DNA of 17,826 nt from RGIG1668 sp045124495. GTDB taxonomy: Bacteria > Bacillota > Clostridia > Lachnospirales > Lachnospiraceae. A model generated the notes under the pieces. It made no database searches and had not been told where the DNA came from. It saw nothing but the letters and a program-made list of their open reading frames with translations. A program made the position numbers and the translations under genes. Below, in pieces: positions 1 through 5,775 of this stretch (position 1 is the stretch's first letter; each line of letters opens with the position of its first letter). The stretch lies in the NCBI GenBank assembly GCA_045124495.1, contig JBGVLX010000038.1:1-17826 (forward strand). The letters run 5' to 3'.

Positions 1-1
1 T

Positions 2-307
2 GAAAAGATATCGGAAGACGCATATGACGTAATGAAACAGTACGCAAACATATCAGAACTGAAAACGGAGAAAGTGGAAGGAGAAAAGAATATGGTAAAT
101 ATGGCGAAAGGCCTACAAGACTGGGCGGAAGAAGAAAGAGCGGAAGGAAGACGAGAAGGAAGACGAGAAGGAAGACGAGAAGGAATTCAGTCCATGGTAA
201 GAATATTTGTGAAAAATATGCTGAAATGCGGAATGTCGGATGAGGATATATTAATGCTATCAGAATGTGACCGGGAATTGTTGGAAGAAGTGAAAAAGAG
301 TATTTAG
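2..307 (+). CDS. Rpn-type nuclease/transposase-like protein, C-terminal part (5' end outside window)
   Basis: The frame is open from the first bases of the window to TAG at 305-307, so the true start lies upstream; the ATG at 32 is internal. What remains is about 100 residues of highly charged tail: an acidic/lysine stretch, then ENMVN-like helix, a run of tandem EGRR units, and a closing helix with MSDEDILMLSE. This tail layout (catalytic PD-(D/E)XK domain first, then EGRR/EGKE repeats and a short helix) is what I know from Rpn-family recombination-promoting nucleases and PDDEXK_2 transposase-like proteins common in Clostridia. The catalytic domain itself is not in the window, so family assignment rests on the tail alone. 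Nothing shows whether the complete gene is intact. Confidence 0.6.
   Translation, partial: EKISEDAYDVMKQYANISELKTEKVEGEKNMVNMAKGLQDWAEEERAEGRREGRREGRREGIQSMVRIFVKNMLKCGMSDEDILMLSECDRELLEEVKKSI
143..178 (+). repeat. 12-bp in-frame tandem repeat (EGRR units)
   Basis: GAAGGAAGACGA is repeated three times perfectly, with seven more matching bases (179-185). The period is a multiple of three, so copy changes keep the frame and only alter the length of the Arg/Glu-rich linker. Confidence 0.9.
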
Positions 308-348
308 GTAAAAAGATAGCGGTTACTGTGTGAACAACAGCATAAAAT

Positions 349-374
349 GTAAGTAAATTTCGTAAGTAAATTTC
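349..374 (+). repeat. perfect 13-bp tandem duplication upstream of ldhA-like gene
   Basis: GTAAGTAAATTTC occurs twice back to back, ending about 50 bp before the -10 element of the next gene. It may be a slipped-strand duplication or a pair of regulator sites; the sequence does not decide. Confidence 0.85.
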
Positions 375-420
375 GAATCATAGATATCTACGGAACTAGT
401 GTATATTTTTCCATTTTTTA

Positions 421-429
421 TGGTATACT
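421..429 (+). promoter_or_regulatory. extended -10 promoter for D-lactate dehydrogenase
   Basis: TGG followed by TATACT (424-429) is a good extended -10. The region 17 bp upstream (GTATAT) is a poor -35, as is usual with a TGN extension. The predicted start is near 436, giving a 50-nt leader before the ATG at 485. Confidence 0.6.
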
Positions 430-484
430 AAAGAGGATAATGTAAGGAATGAAGTGGAGTAATATGAATTATGGAGGTTGTGAA

Positions 485-1474
485 ATGAAGATTGCATTTT
501 TTGATACGAAACCTTATGATAAGCCATCATTTGATAAATATGGCAAAGAATATGGGATTACATTTAAATATTTTGAAACAAAGCTAAATGAAGATACGGT
601 TTATCTTGCAAAGGGATATGATGGTGTGTGTGCTTTTGTTAATGACACAGTAAATGAAGTAGTCATTGACCACCTGGCTGAACTGGGTGTGCAGATACTG
701 GCTTTGCGGTGTGCGGGATTTAATAATGTGGATATAAAACATGCTTCCGGAAAAATCCACGTATTGCGAGTGCCGGCATATTCCCCTTATGCAGTTGCTG
801 AGCATGCCATGGCAATGCTTTTGACATCCATTCGCCGGATTCATAAGGCATATATCCGTTCCCGGGATTTTAATTTTAGTCTGTCGGGGCTTACCGGTTT
901 TGATCTTCATGGAAAAACCGTGGGTGTGATTGGAACAGGACGAATCGGACGGGTGTTTATCGATATCTGCCGGGGATTTGGCATGAAGGTGCTGGCATAT
1001 GATAAGTTTCCGGCAGAGGATCTTGATAATGGTGATACCATCCGGTATGTGGAGCTGGATGAATTGTTTGCAAAGAGTGACATCATCTCTTTACATTGTC
1101 CATTGACGGAAGAAACCCACCATATTATGAATGAAGCAACTCTGGAAAAATGTAAAAAGGGCGTTGTGCTAATCAATACATCCAGAGGTGCACTTGTGGA
1201 TGCGGAAGCATTGCTTATGGGAATCAAATCACGCAAGGTAGGTGCTGCCTGTCTGGATGTATACGAGGAGGAATCCGATTTATTCTTTGAGGACAATTCG
1301 GGTCATATCATGGAAGATGATACCCTTGCCAGACTGATATCCATGCCGAATGTCATCGTTACATCCCACCAGGCATTTTTAACAGAAGAAGCTCTGGAAA
1401 ACATTGCACAAACAACGGTGAAAAATATTGTAGACTTCAGGGAAACAGGGAAATGTGCGAATGAGATTTGTTAG
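485..1474 (+). CDS. ldhA: D-lactate dehydrogenase (NAD-dependent D-2-hydroxyacid dehydrogenase)
   Basis: A 329-aa cytosolic enzyme that reduces pyruvate to D-lactate with NADH, a fermentative redox sink. The start at 485 is chosen because GGAGG lies at 473-477 with 7-nt spacing; an upstream in-frame ATG at 449 has no such site. The Rossmann motif GTGRIG (G150-x-G152-xx-G155) is followed by an acidic residue after the second strand (AYDKF), fitting NAD. Catalytic residues match the D-LDH pattern: R234 in NTSRG, D258 and E263 in LDVYEEE, and H295 in SHQAFLT, which is characteristic of D-LDH rather than other family members. Length matches the family. It is monocistronic: own promoter, own terminator. 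No clear Rex box was seen upstream. Vancomycin-type VanH is a related alternative, but no ligase genes accompany it. Confidence 0.9.
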   Translation: MKIAFFDTKPYDKPSFDKYGKEYGITFKYFETKLNEDTVYLAKGYDGVCAFVNDTVNEVVIDHLAELGVQILALRCAGFNNVDIKHASGKIHVLRVPAYSPYAVAEHAMAMLLTSIRRIHKAYIRSRDFNFSLSGLTGFDLHGKTVGVIGTGRIGRVFIDICRGFGMKVLAYDKFPAEDLDNGDTIRYVELDELFAKSDIISLHCPLTEETHHIMNEATLEKCKKGVVLINTSRGALVDAEALLMGIKSRKVGAACLDVYEEESDLFFEDNSGHIMEDDTLARLISMPNVIVTSHQAFLTEEALENIAQTTVKNIVDFRETGKCANEIC

Positions 1475-1482
1475 CATCCTGG

Positions 1483-1524
1483 TAACTGTCAGTAACTTTC
1501 GAGTGCTGACAGTTATTTTTTTTT
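1483..1524 (+). terminator. intrinsic terminator after ldhA-like gene
   Basis: A 10-bp perfect stem, TAACTGTCAG (1483-1492) with CTGACAGTTA (1506-1515), has a 13-nt loop and is followed by a nine-base T run, 9 bp after the stop codon. Confidence 0.9.
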
Positions 1525-1573
1525 GAATAAAGAAGCCACATATTGATACCTAGTATAACAGCTCCATTATTGC

Positions 1574-1595
1574 TACTGTTTGCAGGTGAACAGTA
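1574..1595 (-). terminator. possible hairpin downstream of the CptN-like gene
   Basis: TACTGTT and AACAGTA form a 7-bp perfect stem with an 8-nt loop just after the minus-strand stop at 1601. No U tract follows on the minus strand, so intrinsic termination is uncertain. Confidence 0.3.
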
Positions 1596-1600
1596 ATCCG

Positions 1601-2095
1601 TTATTCTATCGTTTTGAGTTCATTGTATAATCCTTCTAATATGGTATCTAAATCAGTTAATATAATCTTAATTCCCTTACTTGTATATAATCTAATAACC
1701 TTTCTAATAATTCCGTTTAGTTCTTTGGCTAGAGATTTGTCGATTGTTACGGGTCTTGTATCATTCTCAATTCGATATTCTGATTCTACATATTTATCAA
1801 TAACAGGACATGCGTTTTGGATTAAAAATGCTCTTTCTTGTGCATTCACAAATCCAAAACGTATTCCATCAAATTTTCCATTATATCTCTCCATCTTTTC
1901 AGTATACAATTTCTTGTATTTATCAATTCTGGAGGAAATAGGTATCATCCAATAAAACCCATCTTGTTCAAAACAATAAAAGCAAGGCCTTCCATGTTTA
2001 CCGAATTCATCTTCATCTTTATTTCCCATTAATCCACAATGTTGAAATTTTTCATAGTAATCATTGTTAATATAATAAAAGTTTCCAGTAACCAT
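1601..2095 (-). CDS. cptN: type III toxin-antitoxin toxin, CptN/ToxN/AbiQ-like endoRNase
   Basis: A 164-aa protein of usual size for ToxN/AbiQ-fold toxins, sequence-selective endoribonucleases that cut mRNA and their own repeat antitoxin transcript and can act in abortive phage infection. Visible family marks: an N-terminal strand pair, RPCFYCF (36-42), then WMIPISSRIDKYKK (49-62), corresponding to the conserved PISS...K segment of this fold, and a helical C-terminus. The placement is decisive: AAAGGAGG lies 4 nt before the ATG, upstream of that is a terminator, and upstream of that two structured 48-nt RNA repeats and a promoter. The RPCFYCF/PISSR wording suggests the CptIN branch rather than ToxIN or TenpIN; that subfamily choice is from memory. 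Toxin expression depends on read-through of the terminator. Confidence 0.85.
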   Translation of the reverse strand: MVTGNFYYINNDYYEKFQHCGLMGNKDEDEFGKHGRPCFYCFEQDGFYWMIPISSRIDKYKKLYTEKMERYNGKFDGIRFGFVNAQERAFLIQNACPVIDKYVESEYRIENDTRPVTIDKSLAKELNGIIRKVIRLYTSKGIKIILTDLDTILEGLYNELKTIE

Positions 2096-2114
2096 TTTTC
2101 CTCCTTTGTATATG

Positions 2115-2139
2115 AAAAAAAGCCCTGCAAATGCAGGGC
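2115..2139 (-). terminator. attenuating terminator between antitoxin RNA and toxin
   Basis: Read on the minus strand, GCCCTGCA and TGCAGGGC form a GC-rich hairpin followed by seven U (plus-strand A run 2115-2121), 8 bp before the toxin ribosome binding site. In type III systems such a terminator gives excess antitoxin RNA over toxin mRNA. Confidence 0.9.
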
Positions 2140-2236
2140 AAATATTTGTTTCCCAGCCATTTATTAGCCGCCAAGCTGGGGGGCGAGAAATATTTGTCTC
2201 TGTACCTTTTGTTTAGGTCGATATACAGTCCCGACC
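2140..2236 (-). repeat. two 48-nt antitoxin repeats
   Basis: AAATATTTGT recurs at exactly 48-bp spacing (2140 and 2188). The rest of the unit is conserved in structure more than in sequence, with shared T-rich loops (CCATTTATTAG versus CCTTTTGTTTAG). A third boundary-like AATATTG at 2239 closes the upstream side. Confidence 0.75.
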
Positions 2237-2266
2237 ACAATATTGAGAAATCAATTAGATTTCCTA

Positions 2267-2277
2267 ATTATATTATA
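2267..2277 (-). promoter_or_regulatory. promoter of the antitoxin-toxin operon
   Basis: On the minus strand two overlapping TATAAT hexamers (plus 2272-2277 and 2267-2272) lie just upstream of the first repeat. No good -35 is visible at 16-18 bp spacing. Confidence 0.55.
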
Positions 2278-2396
2278 CACAAAATTGAGAAAAAGAACAG
2301 TAGAAAAATAACGTAATTCATGTAAAAAAATCATTAAAATTTGCTAAAGATATATCAGGTTTTCTTAAGGAAGTGCTGGGTAGCTTCACAAGGTTA

Positions 2397-3353
2397 TTAA
2401 TTCACAACGCTTCGCAACTCTCCTTTTAGGAAGCCTTCTATACTTTTTGCGATATCCTCAATCAAACGGCTGCGGGCTTCTAAACTGCCCCAGCCGATAT
2501 GAGGAGTCATAATCAATTTTGTATTATCTTTGATGTTTCGTAATGGGTTATCCTTTGGAATTGGTTCTACCTCAAATACATCAAGCCCCGCTGCCATAAT
2601 GAGGTTATCATTTAGGGCTTTTGCAAGGTCAGCATCTACGATAACGGGACCCCTTGCCACGTTGATTAAGACGGCGGTCTTTTTCATTTTTCGGAATTTC
2701 TCATAAGTTAGTAAATGATGGGTATACTGGTTTAATGGGCAATGGATGGAAACAACGTCGGAAGAAGATAGTAATTCATCCAGTTCCACTTTTTTGTAAG
2801 GAACATCATAGGTATTCCCGGTGGCAGAATAATAAATCACATCACAGCCAAAGGCGGTGGCGATTTTGGCAACTTCCCTTCCGATATTTCCCATGCCGAT
2901 GATACCCCATTTCTTACCGGACAATTCATAAAACAAAGGTTCTACTTTCGTAAAGACTCCGCTTTCGGAATACTCTCCATTTTTCACATATTCATTATAG
3001 GTATGAAGTTTTTCATATACATAAAGCAACAGGGCGAAGGTGTGCTGTGCCACAATGGGGGTAGAATATCCTACTACATTGGTAACTGGGATTTTGCGTT
3101 TTCTGCAATACCGGATGTCAATGTTATTGTACCCGGTAGCAGCTTCACAGATGAGTTTTAAATTCTTCGCTTCTTTTAAGTTTTCTTCATTTAAGACAGA
3201 TTTATTTGGAATGATGACATCTGCATCTTTGATGCGTTCTACGATTTCTTCCGTTTGGGTTTTACCGTAAATAATGACTTCACCATATTGTTTTAAGGAA
3301 TCGAAATTTACGCCGGAGCCCATGGCATCGGCTTCTAACACTACTATTTTCAT
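2397..3353 (-). CDS. D-2-hydroxyacid dehydrogenase (hydroxypyruvate/glyoxylate reductase-like)
   Basis: A 318-aa cytosolic oxidoreductase of the D-isomer-specific 2-hydroxyacid dehydrogenase family. The dinucleotide motif is GMGNIG (153-158); catalytic residues are R234 in NVARG, E263 in FEVEP and H285 in TPHIGW. The PHIGW context and the C-terminal tail fit glycerate dehydrogenase/hydroxypyruvate reductase relatives rather than the D-lactate dehydrogenase at 485. The strand after the Rossmann motif ends IYYSATG without the acidic residue typical of NAD enzymes, so NADP use is possible. Exact substrate cannot be read from sequence. GAGG lies about 9 nt before the ATG, and a TTGAAA/TATTAT promoter sits 90 bp upstream. 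No convincing terminator was seen after the stop; only a weak GAAG/CTTC hairpin precedes the CptI region. Confidence 0.85.
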   Translation of the reverse strand: MKIVVLEADAMGSGVNFDSLKQYGEVIIYGKTQTEEIVERIKDADVIIPNKSVLNEENLKEAKNLKLICEAATGYNNIDIRYCRKRKIPVTNVVGYSTPIVAQHTFALLLYVYEKLHTYNEYVKNGEYSESGVFTKVEPLFYELSGKKWGIIGMGNIGREVAKIATAFGCDVIYYSATGNTYDVPYKKVELDELLSSSDVVSIHCPLNQYTHHLLTYEKFRKMKKTAVLINVARGPVIVDADLAKALNDNLIMAAGLDVFEVEPIPKDNPLRNIKDNTKLIMTPHIGWGSLEARSRLIEDIAKSIEGFLKGELRSVVN

Positions 3354-3444
3354 ATCTTTTCGCCTCGTCTTTTTTGTTGATTTTATTTATTATTTTTTTT
3401 GCATCACTCGATATATGTTTTGATCGTTTCGCAATTACCCCTAG

Positions 3445-3473
3445 ATAATATCATCCAGAGGGAAGTATTTCAA
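3445..3473 (-). promoter_or_regulatory. promoter for the minus-strand D-2-hydroxyacid dehydrogenase
   Basis: On the minus strand, TTGAAA (plus 3468-3473) and TATTAT (plus 3445-3450) are separated by 17 bp. The predicted start near 3438 leaves an 85-nt leader. Confidence 0.7.
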
Positions 3474-3562
3474 TCCTATTGGATTATTTTTCTTGTAATC
3501 CTTAAAATTACATGGTAATCTTTGAGAAGAACAAGTTGATATTCATAAAAAAAAATCGGCAC

Positions 3563-3590
3563 TTGCTGTCAGGTTGTGTAATAGTATGAT
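3563..3590 (+). promoter_or_regulatory. promoter of the two-component operon
   Basis: TTGCTG (3563-3568) and TATGAT (3585-3590) with a 16-bp spacer, followed by AGGAGGGG (3606-3613) and the ATG at 3623. Confidence 0.6.
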
Positions 3591-3622
3591 TTAAGAACGA
3601 TGTACAGGAGGGGTGGTGCAGA

Positions 3623-4321
3623 ATGAGTAAAATTTTATTAGTTGAGGATGATTTTGCCCTATCCATGGGGATTTCTTATTCTTTAAAAAGTGAGGGATAT
3701 GAGTTAAGAGAAGCGGGTACTTTGGCGGCAGCCAGGAAGATTTTTGAGGAAGAAGGCTGGGAGTTAGACCTGATTTTATTAGATGTGATGCTACCGGATG
3801 GAACAGGATTTGATTTTTGCGAAGAAATCCAGAAAAAGGGAAGTCAGGTTCCGGTTATCTTTCTAACCGCAGTATCCGATGAAATCAATATCGTGAAAGG
3901 CCTTGATATGGGGGCAGATGATTATATTACCAAACCTTTTAGGGTAAAGGAATTAGAAGCCAGAATTAAGGCGAACATACGAAGAAATGAGAAAAATAAA
4001 GGAAGTGTAACTTCTTGTTATCAGGTAAAAGATCTATGGATTGACAGTAATCGAAGTCTGGTGAAAAAAGGGGGAGAAGAGATTTTTCTTACTCCAAGTG
4101 AATACCGGCTTTTGTTAGAACTGGTGACTCATCCAAACCAGACCATAAGCCGGACGCAGTTAATGGAACGTCTTTGGGATGTAGACCAGGCTTTTGTGGA
4201 TGATAATACCCTGTCGGTTTACATAAAGAGACTTCGGGAGAAGATAGAGGATGATTCGAAAAATCCGGAAATGATTATTACAGTTAGAGGAATCGGCTAT
4301 CAGTTGGTATTAAAAGAGTAA
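3623..4321 (+). CDS. OmpR/PhoB-family response regulator (BceR-like)
   Basis: A 232-aa DNA-binding response regulator. The receiver domain (about 1-115) has the acidic pocket E8-D9-D10, phospho-acceptor D54 in LILLDVMLPDG, T82, and K104 in TKPF. The C-terminal winged helix (about 130-230) shows LTPSEYRLLLEL, the recognition region DDNTLSVYIKRLREKI, and the closing TVRGIGYQL typical of the Trans_reg_C domain. Its partner is the kinase encoded 118 bp downstream. The small partner kinase and a downstream FtsX-type permease suggest control of a peptide-antibiotic or cell-envelope-stress transporter, as in BceRS modules; this is inference from context. The stop codon lies inside the first unit of a tandem repeat that fills the gap to the kinase. 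Confidence 0.9.
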   Translation: MSKILLVEDDFALSMGISYSLKSEGYELREAGTLAAARKIFEEEGWELDLILLDVMLPDGTGFDFCEEIQKKGSQVPVIFLTAVSDEINIVKGLDMGADDYITKPFRVKELEARIKANIRRNEKNKGSVTSCYQVKDLWIDSNRSLVKKGGEEIFLTPSEYRLLLELVTHPNQTISRTQLMERLWDVDQAFVDDNTLSVYIKRLREKIEDDSKNPEMIITVRGIGYQLVLKE

Positions 4322-4466
4322 AGGATGGCGGATAGGTGGAATCATAGAGGGGTAAAGGATAGGTGGATACTTGGGATAGTAGAAGAGTAAAGGGTAGGCG
4401 GATAATTGGAATAATAATGGAGTAAAGGATAGGCGGGATATGTGGAATAATAAAGAAGTAAAATAT
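4316..4466 (+). repeat. degenerate 34-36 bp tandem repeat between regulator and kinase
   Basis: Unit starts, marked by GTAAAGGAT-like words, fall at 4318, 4352, 4387, 4422 and (degenerate) 4458, a period of 34, 35, 35 and 36 bp. The core reads AGTAAAGGATAGGCGGAT followed by a TGGAATAATA-like tail. The first unit contains the regulator stop codon and the last two contain the kinase start. The strand is purine-rich with almost no C. Function is unknown; it may tune translation or spacing. Confidence 0.8.
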
Positions 4467-5441
4467 ATGACATTGGCGTATCTGGTTGTATTTGCAGCGG
4501 TTTTATGGTTTAGTAAATCTCCGGTTACAGCCATAATTTCCTGTGGATTATGCTATGGCGCAAGTTTGTTTTTTCTTTCTAGAATCTTTAAGAAAATAAA
4601 TAAGGTGAACAAGGTGGCAAATCAGGTGATTACCCATAAAAATGATCCGGATTTTGAACTTTCTTTTTCCTCCTATGAGGAAGGGGATATCGGAATTTTA
4701 ATGGATAATTTTTCGGAGATGGTGCGGATTTTAAAAGAATCCATTGAAACCCAGCAGAATGAAAAGATTTTCTTAAAGGACTTAATCAATGATATTTTTC
4801 ATCAGTTAAAAACCCCTCTTTCTTCTCTGGTTGTGTTTCATGATATTTTAATGAAGGATGAAACCGATGCCAAAACCAGAAGAAAGATATTAATGGAGTC
4901 CGAAAAACAGTTAAACCGGATTCAATGGCTGATTATTTCCATGCTGAAGCTGGCAAGAATCGAAGCCGGAGCAGTGCAGTTTCAAAAAGAAGAACAGTCT
5001 TTATATCAGACCATTGCAGGGGCAGTGGCCTCATTAAATGATAAAATTGAGGAAAAAGGACATCTTGTTACCGTAGAATGCGATGAAAATCTGATGCTTT
5101 CCCATGACAAAGAGTGGTTACAAGAGGCATTGATTAATGTGATTAAAAATGCGGTGGAATATACGAAGGAGCAGGGAAAAATTCAGATTCGGGCAGAGAA
5201 AAATCCTTTGGCTACAGTTATTACCATTACGGATAATGGAATCGGAATCGGAGAAGAGCAGCTGGGTAAAATATTCACGAGATTCTACCGGGTGCAAAAT
5301 GAAGTAAATCCTAACAGCGTAGGGTTAGGACTAGCCATTACAAAAAGCATTGTGGAAGGGCAAGGTGGAAGAATCCGGGTAGAAAGCGACACGAAAGAAG
5401 GAAGTTCCTTTACCCGCTTTATTCTTACTTTTTTCCAATAG
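4440..5441 (+). CDS. sensor histidine kinase, small two-TM (BceS-like)
   Basis: A 333-aa membrane kinase. Two closely spaced TM helices (about 8-25 and 29-48) leave almost no extracellular loop, the architecture of intramembrane-sensing kinases that take their signal from an ABC permease. Then a HAMP-like linker and coiled coil (50-110), H-box with H121 in FHQLKTPLSS, N-box N237 in NVIKNAVEY, G1 DNGIGIG (265-271), F-box FTRFYR (279-284) and G2 GLGLAI (295-300), so all catalytic motifs are intact. It should phosphorylate the upstream regulator. The start at 4440 lies in the tandem repeat with AGGCGG only a few bases upstream; an ATG at 4467 is an alternative that would shorten the first TM region. 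The expected ABC ATPase gene does not follow it. Confidence 0.9.
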   Translation: MWNNKEVKYMTLAYLVVFAAVLWFSKSPVTAIISCGLCYGASLFFLSRIFKKINKVNKVANQVITHKNDPDFELSFSSYEEGDIGILMDNFSEMVRILKESIETQQNEKIFLKDLINDIFHQLKTPLSSLVVFHDILMKDETDAKTRRKILMESEKQLNRIQWLIISMLKLARIEAGAVQFQKEEQSLYQTIAGAVASLNDKIEEKGHLVTVECDENLMLSHDKEWLQEALINVIKNAVEYTKEQGKIQIRAEKNPLATVITITDNGIGIGEEQLGKIFTRFYRVQNEVNPNSVGLGLAITKSIVEGQGGRIRVESDTKEGSSFTRFILTFFQ

Positions 5442-5550
5442 GGAGTAGTGGAAAGAGGCTGTCACATGGTGTAAAAGGAACAGGATATAGGTAGTTTCCA
5501 TGGAACAGTAGAGAAAAAAATAAATATGGAAGTGATAAAATAAAAATATG

Positions 5551-5579
5551 TTTTCATTTTAAATAAAATTCGTTATACT
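5551..5579 (+). promoter_or_regulatory. promoter of the DUF1703-type gene, long leader
   Basis: TTTTCA (5551-5556), a 17-bp spacer and TATACT (5574-5579). Predicted start near 5586, giving an untranslated leader of about 190 nt that contains a hairpin and a tandem repeat array. Confidence 0.65.
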
Positions 5580-5618
5580 AAATGAAACCTCAAGGATTTA
5601 AGACATATCTTGTAAACT

Positions 5619-5632
5619 GCCACTAGCGTGGC
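5619..5632 (+). other. small perfect hairpin in the leader
   Basis: GCCAC TAGC GTGGC forms a 5-bp stem with a 4-nt loop; an alternative CTAG...CTAG pairing (5623-5635) overlaps it. No U tract follows, so it is not a terminator. Confidence 0.4.
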
Positions 5633-5642
5633 TAGGTGACAC

Positions 5643-5766
5643 GTAATGGATGTAGATTAAGGTTTAGGAGTAATTGATATGGCAGATTTATTAAGGATTA
5701 AAAGTAATTGATATAGCGGATTTATTAAGGGTTAAAAGTAATTAGTATAGTAAATTTTTATTACGG
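5643..5766 (+). repeat. 34-bp tandem repeat array in the leader
   Basis: Three units begin at AGTAA 5669, 5703 and 5737, spaced exactly 34 bp. The core is AGTAATTGATATAGCGGAT followed by TTATTAAGG(G/A)TTAAA. A fourth, upstream copy (5643-5668) keeps GTAATGGATGTAG and ATTAAGGTTTA but lacks about 7 bp in the middle. The last unit degenerates into the ribosome binding site GGAGG (5765-5769). Word order (AGTAA, GATA, GCGGAT) resembles the array at 4316. Confidence 0.8.
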
Positions 5767-5775
5767 AGGTTTTAT

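Larger units (their letters stand above)
2115..2265 (-). ncRNA. cptI: CptI-like repeat RNA antitoxin
   Basis: A transcript predicted to start near 2265, carry two 48-nt units and end at the terminator. Each unit folds as an H-type pseudoknot (plus-strand coordinates). Distal unit: CTGTA 2200-2204 pairs with TACAG 2224-2228, and GGTCG 2216-2220 pairs with CGACC 2232-2236. Proximal unit: CCCAGC 2152-2157 pairs with GCTGGG 2175-2180, and GCC near 2167-2172 pairs with GGC 2182-2184. The first stem differs in sequence between units but keeps pairing, which supports the fold. The units are bounded by AAATATTTGT (2140-2149, 2188-2197) and a degenerate AATATTG (2239-2245), the likely toxin cleavage boundaries. 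The type III family role is established; exact ends are inferred. Confidence 0.8.

Noticed and set aside
907..1296. 129-codon open frame on the minus strand inside the D-lactate dehydrogenase gene
   Set aside because: It is antisense to a gene with complete catalytic motifs, has no ribosome binding site, and its Ser-rich composition is typical of a shadow frame.
1614..2032. Plus-strand frames opposite the CptN-like toxin
   Set aside because: They are antisense shadows of a gene supported by motif, ribosome binding site and operon context.
2140..2236. CRISPR or minisatellite explanation of the 48-nt repeats
   Set aside because: Only two units, conserved in pairing rather than sequence, placed between a promoter and a terminator directly upstream of a ToxN-type gene.
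4316..4466. CRISPR array at the 34-36 bp repeats
   Set aside because: Units abut with no unique spacers, are degenerate, and overlap coding ends; no cas genes.
4310..4534. Minus-strand frame across the tandem repeat between regulator and kinase
   Set aside because: The repetitive Tyr/Pro/Leu composition comes from translating the repeat itself; no start signal.
5586..5775. Riboswitch in the 190-nt leader of the DUF1703-type gene
   Set aside because: Apart from a 5-bp hairpin the leader is a simple tandem repeat; no recognisable aptamer core or terminator/antiterminator pair.
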